Assembly: GCF_014199915.1 (NCBI RefSeq)
Contig: NZ_JACHOO010000010.1
Span: forward strand, 107,298-171,297
DNA length: 64,000 bases
Source of the DNA: Prosthecomicrobium pneumaticum
Lineage (GTDB): Bacteria; Pseudomonadota; Alphaproteobacteria; Rhizobiales; Kaistiaceae
Direction of reading: 5' to 3'
Of the stretch, positions 8,770 to 18,170 are shown piece by piece (the stretch's first letter is position 1; each line of letters starts with the position of its first letter). The notes beneath the pieces were generated by a model that was given only the letters and a program-made list of their open reading frames with translations, was not told where the DNA came from and did not search any database. The translations under genes were made by a program, and so were the position numbers.

Positions 8770-8994
8770 AAGCTGCCGGGCGGCCGCTCCGGCCGGGCGA
8801 GCGCGCCGCGGTAGCGTCAGGATGGTGAACGGGGTGTCACCCGTCGCCTCGCTGGCGCGGGCCACCGGATCGGGCTAAGCGGAGAGCCCGCCATCGCTCG
8901 GTGTGGCGGATCGCTCGCGGGCGGTCCGCCGGCCGAACCGGCGCGCCTCAGAGGCGGTCGCTCCGCTTCGGGCGCCGGACCCGGAGACGACGAC

Positions 8995-10017
8995 ATGAAG
9001 AAGATCGGCTTTCTCTCGTTCGGCCATTGGTCGCCCTCGCCGCATTCCGGCACGCGCTCGGCGGCCGATGCTCTGCTGCAGTCGATCGATCTCGCCGTGG
9101 CGGCCGAGGCGCTCGGCGCGGACGGGGCGTATTTCCGCGTCCATCATTTCGCGCGCCAGCTCGCCTCGCCCTTTCCGCTGCTCGCCGCGGTCGGCGCGAA
9201 GACGCGCCGCATCGAGATCGGCACCGCCGTGATCGACATGCGCTACGAGAACCCGTTCTACATGACCGAGGACGCCGGCGCCGCGGACCTCATCGCCGGC
9301 GGACGGCTGCAGCTCGGCCTCAGCCGCGGCTCACCCGAGCAGGTGATCGACGGCTGGCGCTATTTCGGCCATGTCCCGCCCGAGGGCGAGACGGACGCCG
9401 GGATGGCGCGGCAGCACGCCGAGATCTTCCTGCAGCTCCTGCGCGGCGAGGGCTTCGCCGAGCCCAATCCGCGCCCGATGTTCCCCAATCCGCCCGGCCT
9501 CTTGCGGCTCGAGCCGCATTCGGAAGGGTTGCGCGAGCGCATCTGGTGGGGCGCGGCGACCAACGCCACGGCGGTCTGGGCGGCGAAGCTCGGCATGCAT
9601 CTGCAGAGCTCGACGCTGAAGTTCGACGAGGGCGGTGCGCCCTTCCATGTCCAGCAGGCCGAGCAGATCCGCGCCTTCCGTGCCGCATGGAAGGAGGCGG
9701 GCCACACGCGCGCGCCGCGTGTTTCGGTGAGCCGCAGCATCTTCGCGCTCGTCGACGAGCGCGACCGCGCCTATTTCGGCCGCAACGGCGACAGCCGCGA
9801 CCAGATCGGCTTCATCGACGAGGGCACGCGCGCCATCTTCGGCCGCAGCTATGCGGCGGAGCCCGACCGGCTGATCGAGGAGTTGCGGCGCGACGAGGCG
9901 ATCGCCGAGGCCGACACGCTGCTCCTCACCGTGCCGAACCAGCTCGGCGTCGACTACAACACGCATGTCATCGAGGCCATTCTCACCCACGTCGCCCCGG
10001 GCCTCGGCTGGCGCTGA
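8995..10017 (+). CDS. LLM-class flavin-dependent oxidoreductase (bacterial luciferase-like)
   Basis: 340 residues of a TIM-barrel flavin enzyme. GFLSFGHWSPSP at the N terminus, the GADGAYFRVHHF strand, and the RIEIGTAVIDMRYENPF and LQLGLSRGSPEQ segments are typical of the luciferase-like monooxygenase family. These enzymes use FMNH2 from a partner reductase; no reductase gene is seen nearby. ATG at 8995 follows CGGAGACGACGAC. It is separated from the upstream operon by 225 bases that contain no other supportable gene, and it converges on the dehydrogenase gene at 10077. Confidence 0.9.
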   Translation: MKKIGFLSFGHWSPSPHSGTRSAADALLQSIDLAVAAEALGADGAYFRVHHFARQLASPFPLLAAVGAKTRRIEIGTAVIDMRYENPFYMTEDAGAADLIAGGRLQLGLSRGSPEQVIDGWRYFGHVPPEGETDAGMARQHAEIFLQLLRGEGFAEPNPRPMFPNPPGLLRLEPHSEGLRERIWWGAATNATAVWAAKLGMHLQSSTLKFDEGGAPFHVQQAEQIRAFRAAWKEAGHTRAPRVSVSRSIFALVDERDRAYFGRNGDSRDQIGFIDEGTRAIFGRSYAAEPDRLIEELRRDEAIAEADTLLLTVPNQLGVDYNTHVIEAILTHVAPGLGWR

Positions 10018-10076
10018 GGCTCGGCTGGCGGCGAGGGGGCGCCCGCCGGTCCGGCGGCCGGGCGCGCTGTCTCGCC

Positions 10077-11120
10077 TCAGGCGACGCCGGACGCGAGCGT
10101 GATCGTCCGGCCGGTCGCTGCGGCCTCCTCGATCGCGGCGAGCACACGCGTCACCTGGAGACCGTCGCGCGCGTCGGCGATCACCGGCGCGCCGATCGTC
10201 ACCGCGTCGACGAAGCGGGCGATCGCCTCCATGACGAAGCCGCCGATGCGGCCGCCCGCGGCGGGGGTCACGCCGAACAGGTCCGTCGTCCGCAACCCCG
10301 CGCCCGCATATTTGCGGAAGGCGCCGTTCTGCGCCGTGTCGGCGGCGACGAGGCCGGTCTCGCCGACGATCTCGAGCTTGAAGTCGAAGACGAGCGGCAT
10401 GTCGCGCGGCATCACCCAGCTGTTCTCGAGCTGGGCGATGGCGCCATTGTCGAATTCGAGCAGCGAGAGGTGGACGTCGGCCGTGTCGACGCCGCCGGCC
10501 GCCAGATGGCCGCGGCGGACCATCGCCTGGACGCGCGTCACCTCGGCGCCCATGACGAAGCGGAGCGCATCGACCGCATGGCTGCCGAGGAACCACAGCG
10601 CCGAGGACCGGGCGGCCCAGGAGAGCAGCTCGTGCGGCACGAAGAGCGTGTTGCTGAGCCGTGCCGAGGCGTGCAGCGGCCGCCCGATCTCGCCGGCGCC
10701 GATCGCGTCGCGCAGCGCTGAAACGGCCGGGTTCACGCGATTGTGGAAGTCGACCATCACGGTGACGCCGCGCTTCGCGGCCGCCTCGGCGATCGCCTCC
10801 GCCTCGGCGAGCGTCGTGGCGAGCGGCTTCTCGCTCATCACGTGCTTGCCGGCCTCGATCGCCGCGAGCACGATGTCGGCATGGGCGAAATCGGGCGTCG
10901 CGACCGTCACCGCATCGACGTCCGGGTCGGCGATCAGCGCGCGATAATCGGTATAGGTCTTCGGCGCACCGAATTCCGCCTGCATCGCCGCGACGCGGGC
11001 CGGATCGAGATCGCACACCGCGACCAGCTCGGCGCCGGCGAGTGCCGCGAGCGTGCGGCAGTGGAACGAGCCCCACAGGCCGGCGCCGACCACGCCGAAA
11101 CGGGCCTTCTTCAACGACAT
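10077..11120 (-). CDS. Gfo/Idh/MocA-family NAD(P)-dependent oxidoreductase
   Basis: 347 residues. The N-terminal Rossmann motif is FGVVGAGLWGSFHCRTL; TPDFAHADIVLAAIEAGKHV then MSEKPLATTL gives the EKP motif with its catalytic lysine. The C-terminal alpha/beta domain follows. The family oxidises or epimerises sugars, inositols and their acids. It is the last gene of a minus-strand operon with a sugar ABC transporter. ATG at 11120 is chosen; an in-frame GTG at 11129 would overlap the permease stop (GTGA) and cannot be excluded. Confidence 0.92.
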   Translation of the reverse strand: MSLKKARFGVVGAGLWGSFHCRTLAALAGAELVAVCDLDPARVAAMQAEFGAPKTYTDYRALIADPDVDAVTVATPDFAHADIVLAAIEAGKHVMSEKPLATTLAEAEAIAEAAAKRGVTVMVDFHNRVNPAVSALRDAIGAGEIGRPLHASARLSNTLFVPHELLSWAARSSALWFLGSHAVDALRFVMGAEVTRVQAMVRRGHLAAGGVDTADVHLSLLEFDNGAIAQLENSWVMPRDMPLVFDFKLEIVGETGLVAADTAQNGAFRKYAGAGLRTTDLFGVTPAAGGRIGGFVMEAIARFVDAVTIGAPVIADARDGLQVTRVLAAIEEAAATGRTITLASGVA

Positions 11121-11125
11121 ACCAT

Positions 11126-11959
11126 TCACCCTTTCACGGAACCGAAGGTCAGGCCTCGGACGACATAGCGGTCGAGCACGAGGAAGATCAGCATGGGCGG
11201 GATCATCGCGGCGACCGCGGCGGCGGCGATGAACCCCCAGGTCACGCCGGCGGTGCCGAAATATTGCAGCGTGCCGACGGGGAGCGTCGCGGTGGCGCGG
11301 TTGGCGAGCACCAGCGGGAAGGCGGCGTTGTTCCAGGAGAACACGAAGGCGAACATCGACGTGACGATGAGGCCGGGGGTGACGAGCGGCAGGACGACCT
11401 TGGTGAGGATGGTCCACAGCCCGCCGCCGTCGATCCGCGCCGCCTCTTCGAGCTCGACCGGCACCTCGTCGATGAAGCTGCGCATCAGCCAGACCGAGAA
11501 GGGCACGGTCAGCGTCTGCGCGATCAGGATCATCGAGAGATAGGTGCCCTTGAGACCCGCCGCGCTCGCGAGGATCGAATAGGGGATGAGGAAGGCGACC
11601 GGCGGGGCCATCAGCAGCCCGAGATACCAGAGCATGATGTGCTTGCGGCCGCGCAGGCGGTAGCGCGACAGCGCATAGGCGGCCGGGAAGGAGAAGGGCA
11701 GGTTGAGGAGCACGGCGCCCGCCGCGACGATCAGGCTGTTGCGCAGCTGCGGCAGGTTGTTGCCCGGCTCGACGAAGGTGTAGCGGAAGGACTCCCAGCT
11801 CGGCTGGAAGCGGAGCACCGGCGGCATGGCGAAGAAGGTGTCCGCCGGGCGGATCGCGAGCAGCACGAACCAGACGATCGGTCCGATGAAGACGACGAGC
11901 AGCGCCAGCATGGCGAGATAGCCGAAGGCGCGTCCGCTGAAGGTTTCCGAACGGGCCAT
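11126..11959 (-). CDS. CUT1-type carbohydrate ABC transporter permease (MalG-like)
   Basis: 277 residues with six predicted membrane segments. The EAA loop (VELEEAARIDGGGLWTIL) and the C-terminal VLDRYVVRGLTFGSVKG ending are hallmarks of the MalG/CUT1 family. ATG at 11959 lies one base after the stop of the partner permease. It pairs with the MalF-like permease upstream and the binding protein at 12945. No ATPase gene belongs to this operon. Confidence 0.93.
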   Translation of the reverse strand: MARSETFSGRAFGYLAMLALLVVFIGPIVWFVLLAIRPADTFFAMPPVLRFQPSWESFRYTFVEPGNNLPQLRNSLIVAAGAVLLNLPFSFPAAYALSRYRLRGRKHIMLWYLGLLMAPPVAFLIPYSILASAAGLKGTYLSMILIAQTLTVPFSVWLMRSFIDEVPVELEEAARIDGGGLWTILTKVVLPLVTPGLIVTSMFAFVFSWNNAAFPLVLANRATATLPVGTLQYFGTAGVTWGFIAAAAVAAMIPPMLIFLVLDRYVVRGLTFGSVKG

Positions 11960-11960
11960 C

Positions 11961-12875
11961 TCAGTCGAGGTCCCTGAAGGCGAAGAAGACGAAGAGGCCG
12001 ATGATCGCATTGACGACGATGACGATCAGCCAGGTCATGGCGCTCGCGAGGCCGATGTTGAAGTCGACGAGGCCGGCCTGATAGAGGCTGTAGCCGAGCG
12101 TGCGGGTCGAGGCGCCGGGTCCGCCCTTCGTCAAAACAACGACGAGATCGAAGGTGTTGAAGAGCTGCATGAAGCGCAGCATCACCACGATCAGCGCGGT
12201 CTTGCGGATCAAGGGCAGCTTGATGTGGGTGAGGAGCTTGAAGGCCGAGGCGCCGTCGAGCCGGGCCGCCTCGAGCACATCCTCGGGGACCGCGAGGAGC
12301 GCGGCATAGAGCACGATCGCGAAGAAGGGCGTCCACTGCCAGACGTCGGCGAAGAGAACCGCCCAGAGCGCCGTCGACGACGAGCCGAGCAGGCCGGCGG
12401 CGGGCAGCGGAATGCCGGCCGATTGCAGCAGCCAGGGGATCAGGCCGCCGTTCGGATCATACATGTAGCGGAAGAGGAAGCCGACGACGATCGGCGCGAT
12501 GGTCGTCGGCATGATGAGGAGCACGCGCGTCAGCCGCATGCCGCGCAGGTTGCGCAGCAGCAGAAGCGCGATGCCGAGGCCGAGCAGGAATTCGACCGCC
12601 GTGCCGACCAGCGTCATCAGGACCGTGGTGCGCAGCGCGCCGAGAAAGAACGAGGCCGAGAAGGCCATGCGGTAATTGTCGGCGCCGATATAGCCCATCG
12701 GCACCGGGCTCATCTGCAGATTCCAGAAGTAGAAGCTGTTCTTCAGCGCGAAGACGAGCGGGAAGAGGATCAGCGCCAGCAGCAACAGCACCGAGGGCGC
12801 GATCAGCAGCCAGGGCAGGGCGGCCGGCAGGCGCCGCCGGCGCGGCGACGCGGCAAGGGACAGGGCGACGGTCAT
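11961..12875 (-). CDS. CUT1-type carbohydrate ABC transporter permease (MalF-like)
   Basis: 304 residues, six or more hydrophobic helices, with the EAA loop VPEDVLEAARLDGASAFKLL. ATG at 12875 (reading MTVALSLA) is preferred over the upstream start at 12941 because GCGGAGCGCC precedes it and it leaves a normal short N terminus. With the MalG-like partner it forms the channel for the sugar bound by the protein encoded at 12945. Confidence 0.92.
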   Translation of the reverse strand: MTVALSLAASPRRRRLPAALPWLLIAPSVLLLLALILFPLVFALKNSFYFWNLQMSPVPMGYIGADNYRMAFSASFFLGALRTTVLMTLVGTAVEFLLGLGIALLLLRNLRGMRLTRVLLIMPTTIAPIVVGFLFRYMYDPNGGLIPWLLQSAGIPLPAAGLLGSSSTALWAVLFADVWQWTPFFAIVLYAALLAVPEDVLEAARLDGASAFKLLTHIKLPLIRKTALIVVMLRFMQLFNTFDLVVVLTKGGPGASTRTLGYSLYQAGLVDFNIGLASAMTWLIVIVVNAIIGLFVFFAFRDLD

Positions 12876-12944
12876 CGGCGCTCCGCGGGGCGGGAGAAGG
12901 GCGGGCGAGGCGGGAGGGAGTGGCCTCGCCCGCTCGGTCAAGGC

Positions 12945-14396
12945 TCAGGCCAGGGATGCCATGAGAGCCTTGGTCGCCTCCAGCGTGTCGTCATAGGACG
13001 CCTGCTGATAGGGGATCAGGAAATTGCCCTTGAGGATCGTCTCGAAGAAGGTCGAGGTCTCCGACAGGCACGCCTCCGGCGTCATCGCGCCGGTGAGAAC
13101 CTTGTTGAGGTTGAGGCCGTAAATGCCCTCGAGCGTCGTGTAGACCGGGCAGGGCGGGCGGACGATCTTGCCGTTGCCGGCGCGGATGTCGCCGATCTGG
13201 CCGGGCAGATAGGGGTAGATCTTCAGAAGGTCCGGATCGGCGTAGAGCGAGGGCCGGGCGAAGTCCGAGAACTGGTAGCCATACTTGTCGTAGAGGGCCA
13301 TCGCCTTCTGCGTTTTCGCCGAGGTCGCCCATTTGACGAACTGCCAGGCGGCCTCGCGCTTCCCGGTGTTGCCGGCGATGCCGAGGCTGTGGCCGCCGAG
13401 CGACACGACCTGGTGATGGTCCGGGGCCTTCGGCAGGCGGACGATGCCGAGCTTGTCGGCGACGACGGAGTCCTTGCCCGTCATGTAGCCGTCCTTGCGG
13501 CAGAGATAGGCGTAAGGCGTCCACCAGTAGAACATGCCGATATCGCCCTTGGCGAAACGCATGCCGGCGTCGAACCAGTTGTAGCCGACCGATTCCGCCG
13601 GCGAGAGCTTGTAGAGCTCGAGGAAGAGCTTCAGCGCCTCGCGGTTCTCGGGGCTGTCGACCGTCGGCGTGAAGTCCCAGGCCGAGCCGGTCGGGAAGCT
13701 CTTGAACCAGCGCGTGCCCATGCTCGCCGCGAGCTGCGTGAACATGTGGACGACCGGCGCCGGCTGCTGGCCGGCGAGCACGGTGCCGCTCATGGTCGTG
13801 CCGCCGAAGCTCTTGCCGTGGAGCGCCTTGACCGTGTCGAGATAGTCGCTCCAGGTCCAGCTGCCGTCCTCGGGGATCTTGATGCCGGCCTCGTCGACGA
13901 AGTCCTTGCGGTAGAGAACCATCTGGCCATAGGAGGCGACCGGCAGCGTGCCGACCTGTCCACGCCAGGTGTTCATGGAATAGAGGACTTCGGGAATGAA
14001 GTCGTCGATCGCCGTATCGCTGTCGGCTTTGATGAACTCGTTGAGCGGCAGGATCCACTTGCTCTCGAGATACTGGCCGAGCCACATCTGGTCGACCGAG
14101 ATCACGTCGGCATCGGGTTCGTTGCTGATGAAGGAGGAGGTCAGCCGGGCCTGCAGCGCCTCCGTCGAGATCGCCTCGATCTCGAGCGTGATGCCGGTCT
14201 CCTGCTGGAACTGGTCCTTCAGCCCCTCGATCGCGTAATAGAACGGGTCGCCGGCGAGAAGCACGCGCAGCGTACCGCTCCCCTGCGCCCGGACGATATT
14301 GGGGAAGGTTCCCCCGAGCGCGGCGGCGCCGGCCAATGCGGCACCGCTCTTCATCAGGCTGCGCCGCGAAACGCGGAACGCGGAAACCGTCTTCAT
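12945..14396 (-). CDS. Extracellular solute-binding protein of the CUT1-type transporter, Tat-exported
   Basis: 483 residues. The N terminus has a twin-arginine motif (SRRSLMKSG) followed by a hydrophobic AALAGAAALGG run and a VRAQ cleavage region, indicating Tat export. The mature part is a type 1 extracellular solute-binding fold: the GITLEIEAIS and ANEP/ADVISVDQMWLGQYL-like strands, and KREAAWQFVKWATS near the C terminus. The ATG at 14396 is the first gene of the minus-strand operon. The 233-base gap to the divergent ROK gene holds the regulatory dyad at 14500-14518. Confidence 0.92.
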   Translation of the reverse strand: MKTVSAFRVSRRSLMKSGAALAGAAALGGTFPNIVRAQGSGTLRVLLAGDPFYYAIEGLKDQFQQETGITLEIEAISTEALQARLTSSFISNEPDADVISVDQMWLGQYLESKWILPLNEFIKADSDTAIDDFIPEVLYSMNTWRGQVGTLPVASYGQMVLYRKDFVDEAGIKIPEDGSWTWSDYLDTVKALHGKSFGGTTMSGTVLAGQQPAPVVHMFTQLAASMGTRWFKSFPTGSAWDFTPTVDSPENREALKLFLELYKLSPAESVGYNWFDAGMRFAKGDIGMFYWWTPYAYLCRKDGYMTGKDSVVADKLGIVRLPKAPDHHQVVSLGGHSLGIAGNTGKREAAWQFVKWATSAKTQKAMALYDKYGYQFSDFARPSLYADPDLLKIYPYLPGQIGDIRAGNGKIVRPPCPVYTTLEGIYGLNLNKVLTGAMTPEACLSETSTFFETILKGNFLIPYQQASYDDTLEATKALMASLA

Positions 14397-14499
14397 ATCC
14401 CTCTCTCCTCTGCCGGTATCGGCACGGCTCGTTCGGCCGCGCTCTTTGATCGCGACGGCCTGCCCCCTCCCCAGGGAACGGCCGTCTCGAACCATGTTA

Positions 14500-14518
14500 G
14501 TTTGAGGCTCGCACAAAC
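14500..14518. promoter_or_regulatory. GTTTG/CAAAC dyad, candidate ROK operator
   Basis: GTTTG and CAAAC form a perfect five-base inverted repeat separated by nine bases. They lie in the 233-base region between the sugar ABC operon (minus) and the ROK regulator (plus). ROK repressors of the NagC/Mlc/XylR type bind T-rich/A-rich dyads of about this size, so it may serve both promoters. Nothing else distinctive was found in this gap. Confidence 0.35.
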
Positions 14519-14629
14519 ATAGCTGCTCGTCAACGGTGGCCCCTTCGGCTAAAGAAGAACCGGACGGCGAGTCTTCGGCGCGGCGGGGCGCGCAGGGCCG
14601 CCGCGTCCCCGGGGGAAGCGGATCGGGTG

Positions 14630-15889
14630 ATGAGCGGCCGAGGCAATGGTGAGGGCGTCTTCGAAGCGGCGGCGCCCGACTGGTCCTTCGAGGATGGCGA
14701 GGGCGCGCCGCGGCCACAGGCGTCGCTGCTGTCATCGGCCATGGTCGGCTCCGCCAACCGGGGGCGGGTGTTGCAGGCCCTGTTCGATCTCGGTCCGACG
14801 AGCCGGGCGGAACTCGCGCGTCGCGCCGGTGTGAACCGGACCACGATTTCCGGAATCGTCCAGCCGCTGCTCGACCAGCAGGTGCTCGTCGAGGGCGAGC
14901 CGATCCCCTCGAGCGAGGGCGGCGGCAAGCCGGCGCGGCCGCTCTGGTTCGCGCCGGACGCGCGGCCGATCTGCGGCATGCTCTTGATGCCGGATTCGGT
15001 GCGCACCTGTCTCGTGACGCTCGAAGGGCGGATTTCGGCCGAGCACGTCGAGGCCTTCGGCCCGTCGCGCGGCTCCGATGCCATCGAGCGGGCAATCGCC
15101 GCCGCGACGGAGCGGACGCTCGCCGCGGCGCATCGCGAGCCGCTCGGCATCGGCGTCGCCGTCGGCGGCATGGTCGACACCGACCGGCGCTCGATCATCG
15201 CCGTCAATCTCGCGCCGGCGATGAACGGCCTGCAGCTCGGCGCGGCGCTGACGCGGCGCTTCGGCCTGCCGGCCTTCCTCGATCACCACCCGCGGGCGCT
15301 GCTCGTCGGCGACCGCTGGTTCGGCAAGGGCCGCGGCGCCCGCCATTTCGCGGCGGTCTATACCGGCGAGGTGCTCGGCGGCGCGCTCTATCTCGGCGGG
15401 CGTCTCTATCGCGGTCCGAGCGGGGCGGGTGGCGAGCTCGGCCACACCTTCGTCCAGGTCGACGGCGCCGTCTGCTCCTGCGGCCGGCGCGGCTGCTGGG
15501 AGACGATCGCGACGCTCGGCTGGCTGCGGCGGGAAGCGCAGGCGGCCGGCATCGCCGAGCCGGAGCGCATCGATTCGGCCCGGCTCGTCGCATTCGCCGA
15601 GGCCGGCGACGCGGCGGCGGGCGAACTGCTCGACCGCTATGCCCGCAATGTCGCGGTCGGCATCGCCAATCTCGAACAGACCGTGGCGCCGAACTCCTAC
15701 ATCCTGCACGGCGATGTGGTCGGCGGTGGCGAGCGGCTGAAGGCGGCGATCGCCGCCCATGTCCGCCGTCTCGTGCCGGACCGCGGCACCGGGGAACTCG
15801 CCTTCCATCTCGGCGAGACGGAGGACCGCGCCGCGCTGCTCGGCGCGGCGGGTCTCGTCCTCTCGGAGCTCCTGCAGTTCCCGCTCTGA
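14630..15889 (+). CDS. ROK-family transcriptional regulator
   Basis: About 419 residues. An N-terminal winged helix (RAELARRAGVNRTTISGIVQ) is followed by the ROK sugar-kinase-like fold. The zinc-binding consensus is visible as CSCGRRGCWE, and GGELGHTFV is the ROK signature. The gene is divergent from the CUT1 sugar transporter operon and probably represses it until a sugar or sugar phosphate binds. ATG at 14630 and GTG at 14627 are adjacent in-frame starts; both have GGGGGAAGCGGA upstream. Confidence 0.93.
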   Translation: MSGRGNGEGVFEAAAPDWSFEDGEGAPRPQASLLSSAMVGSANRGRVLQALFDLGPTSRAELARRAGVNRTTISGIVQPLLDQQVLVEGEPIPSSEGGGKPARPLWFAPDARPICGMLLMPDSVRTCLVTLEGRISAEHVEAFGPSRGSDAIERAIAAATERTLAAAHREPLGIGVAVGGMVDTDRRSIIAVNLAPAMNGLQLGAALTRRFGLPAFLDHHPRALLVGDRWFGKGRGARHFAAVYTGEVLGGALYLGGRLYRGPSGAGGELGHTFVQVDGAVCSCGRRGCWETIATLGWLRREAQAAGIAEPERIDSARLVAFAEAGDAAAGELLDRYARNVAVGIANLEQTVAPNSYILHGDVVGGGERLKAAIAAHVRRLVPDRGTGELAFHLGETEDRAALLGAAGLVLSELLQFPL

Positions 15890-15928
15890 TCGGCGCGGGC
15901 GATGGCGGGCCTACCGCCCGCGGCGAGC

Positions 15929-17293
15929 TCAGCCGCGGACGAGCAGCCGGTCGGTGGCGAGCCAGAAGGGCGGCAGGCAGAGCGGCATCGACGACATCGG
16001 CAGGATCGACTCCTTGAGCGCGATGCCGATCTCGTCCGCCATGAAGCGCCGCCGCGCCGCGATGCGCGCCGCCACCTCGGGGTGGCGTGCGGCGAGCTCG
16101 GAGCGGAGCGCGGCATCGGCGAAAGTCACCGGATCCTCGCAGTTGAGCGCCTGCCCGTCCTTCATCGGCACCGGGATGACGTCGACCTGGAAGGGCATGC
16201 CGGAGGCCAGCCGCTCGGTCGAACCGGGGCGGACGGGGGAGTTCACCCACTCGTCATAGCCGACGAGATGGCCCGGGCTGAGCGCAGAGCGCAAACCCTC
16301 GCGGGCGAGCACCTCGGTGACCGCCGCGAACAGCGTGCCGCCCTCGACGCCGAGATCCGCGGTCTCGTACCAGGTGGCGAGCGCCTCGAAATAGCAGCGC
16401 GCCTTGGCGAGGAAGGCCTCGTCCTCGTCGACGAGCAGTCCGGCGCGCGCCGACAGGCCGCCCCAATAGCCGACCGCCGTCGAGACGCCGTCGCCCCTCG
16501 TCAGCACGCGATGGGTCGGGCTGGCGAGGCCGACGACCGGCGCCGAGGAATCCGACGAGGCGAGCATCATGTGGCAGGACATCGGCTCGCCGGCATAGCC
16601 GACACGCGCCGCCGCCTCGAGTTCGCTCTCGCCCGGCCGCAGGCCGCGCAGCACCCGCCAGAGCGCGGCGGAGGCGCGCGCCGCGCCCCATTCGAGCAGC
16701 GCGATCTCGTCGGCGTCGACGACCGACCGGAGCCCGCCGGTCGGATGCATCAGCACCGGCGTCGCGTCGCGGAGCGCCTCGGCCGAGCCCGCAGCGGCAG
16801 CGAGCGCCGCCACGATCATCTGCGGCACGAAGAAGGCGGGCGCGGCGAGGCCCCATTCTTCCGGCTCGAGATATTTCCAGCCGACGAGGCCGATCGTGGC
16901 GCCGCGGGCGATGCCGGCCTCGGCGAGCACGTCGACGAGCCGGGGCTTCCTCGTCCGGTCCTGGCCCATCAGGCTCATCGACTGGGCGAGCAGCGTCTCG
17001 ATTCCCGGCAGGCCGGCGACAGCCGTGAAGCTCTCGTTCTCGTTGCCGGTCACGACGATGCGGCGGTCTCCGGGACCGAGCAGCAGCAGCGCCTCCTCGA
17101 AGCGGGGCTCGAAGCCGGTCAGGAAGGCGATGTTCGCCTGATGCTCGCGGTCGGCATAGACGACCAGCCAGTCGGCGCCGGCACGGCGGTAAGCCTCGCG
17201 GCAGCGCGTCTCATAGGTCGCGGCGGGGATCGTCGGGCGGGCGAGCGGCACGCCGAAATCGGGAACCGTCACGGTCTTCAGAAGCGTCGGCAA
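15929..17293 (-). CDS. M24-family 'pita-bread' hydrolase, probably not a metallopeptidase
   Basis: 454 residues: a creatinase/prolidase N-terminal domain then a C-terminal M24 domain. In metallopeptidases the first two ligands are Asp in D-x-G...S-D-x-T-R; here the equivalent stretch reads GDGVSTAVGYWGGLSARAG and both aspartates are absent. A histidine (LSPGHLVGYDEW) and the late acidic residue (NCEDPVTF) remain. This resembles metal-independent relatives such as creatinase and ectoine hydrolase, which cleave C-N bonds. TTG at 17293 is chosen because GAGGAGG lies just upstream and no ATG or GTG fits. It is the last gene of the operon with the racemase-like gene and the ABC transporter. Confidence 0.82.
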   Translation of the reverse strand: MPTLLKTVTVPDFGVPLARPTIPAATYETRCREAYRRAGADWLVVYADREHQANIAFLTGFEPRFEEALLLLGPGDRRIVVTGNENESFTAVAGLPGIETLLAQSMSLMGQDRTRKPRLVDVLAEAGIARGATIGLVGWKYLEPEEWGLAAPAFFVPQMIVAALAAAAGSAEALRDATPVLMHPTGGLRSVVDADEIALLEWGAARASAALWRVLRGLRPGESELEAAARVGYAGEPMSCHMMLASSDSSAPVVGLASPTHRVLTRGDGVSTAVGYWGGLSARAGLLVDEDEAFLAKARCYFEALATWYETADLGVEGGTLFAAVTEVLAREGLRSALSPGHLVGYDEWVNSPVRPGSTERLASGMPFQVDVIPVPMKDGQALNCEDPVTFADAALRSELAARHPEVAARIAARRRFMADEIGIALKESILPMSSMPLCLPPFWLATDRLLVRG

Positions 17294-17456
17294 GAGAGAA
17301 TCCTCCTCGGGGTACGGGCCGCAGCCGGCTGCGCGGCGACGATTGAGACCGTGATCGGGGGCCGCCGTCCAGTGCGGATCGTCTTCGCACGGCAAACCGC
17401 CGGCCCGCTCCGGCGCCGGCAGGGGACGGGCCGCCCGCGGGCGAAGGGGCCGTCTC

Positions 17457-18170
17457 TCAGGCGAGGAGGTCCGGCCGGGGATAGGTGAGGGGGCTGTGCG
17501 ACAGGCCGATCGTCGCGAGCGTCGCCGCAAGGTGGAGCGCGACCCGCAGCGGCCGGACGACCGGCACCCGGACCCCTTCGCGTGCGAGCCGCACCGCGAG
17601 CGCATCGGCGACGATCTCGAAATCGGTGCAGCCGAGCACGACGAGATGGGCGCCGTCCTCCTCGACGGCGCGGATCGAGGCGGCGGCGAGATCGCGGGCG
17701 AGCGCGTCGCCGCGGTCGAGCCCTTCGAGCGGCGTCTCGACCGAGCGGACCGAGGCGAGCTTCTCCGGGAAACCGAAACCGCGCGTCATCGCCTCGAAGC
17801 GCGGCGCGATGCGGGCCGCGAAGGTGAGCACCGAGAAGCGATTCGAGAGCTGGGCGGCGAGGTGGAGCGCGGCTTCCGACGGGCCGAGAACGGGAATGGA
17901 CACCGACTCCCGCGCGGCTTCGAGGGCCGTATCGGCGGTGCAGTTGATCACCACGGCATCCGCGCCTTCCGCCTCCGCGGTCCGCACCTGCGCGAGCACG
18001 CCGGCCATGGCGAGCGCGTCCTCGTAGCGGCTCGCGATCGAGCGCGGCCCCGCGGCCGGCAGGCTGATGCGGAGCGTCGCGCCGGCCGGCGCCGAGGCGT
18101 GGATATGGGCGGTCTGCGCGGCGTCGAGCCCGTGTTCGGGCGATGTGGCGTGGACGACGGCGATGCGCAT
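17457..18170 (-). CDS. Aspartate/glutamate (hydantoin) racemase-family protein
   Basis: 237 residues. Two active-site cysteines are visible at the expected positions, VVINCTADTAL and VVLGCTDFEIV, one per pseudo-symmetric domain. The family interconverts stereoisomers of amino acids or hydantoins without cofactor. Its ATG overlaps the stop of the ABC ATPase as TGATG, so it belongs to the transporter operon. Together with the M24-like hydrolase it suggests uptake and processing of an N-acyl, cyclic or D-amino-acid derivative (inference). Confidence 0.9.
   Translation of the reverse strand: MRIAVVHATSPEHGLDAAQTAHIHASAPAGATLRISLPAAGPRSIASRYEDALAMAGVLAQVRTAEAEGADAVVINCTADTALEAARESVSIPVLGPSEAALHLAAQLSNRFSVLTFAARIAPRFEAMTRGFGFPEKLASVRSVETPLEGLDRGDALARDLAAASIRAVEEDGAHLVVLGCTDFEIVADALAVRLAREGVRVPVVRPLRVALHLAATLATIGLSHSPLTYPRPDLLA

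Noticed and set aside
9331..11076. A 581-codon minus-strand frame spanning the LLM oxidoreductase and the Gfo/Idh/MocA gene
   Set aside because: It is out of frame with the real dehydrogenase and antisense to the flavin enzyme; no domain is seen.
12225..14522. A 765-codon plus-strand frame over the CUT1 transporter genes
   Set aside because: Charged low-complexity shadow of the permease and binding-protein genes.
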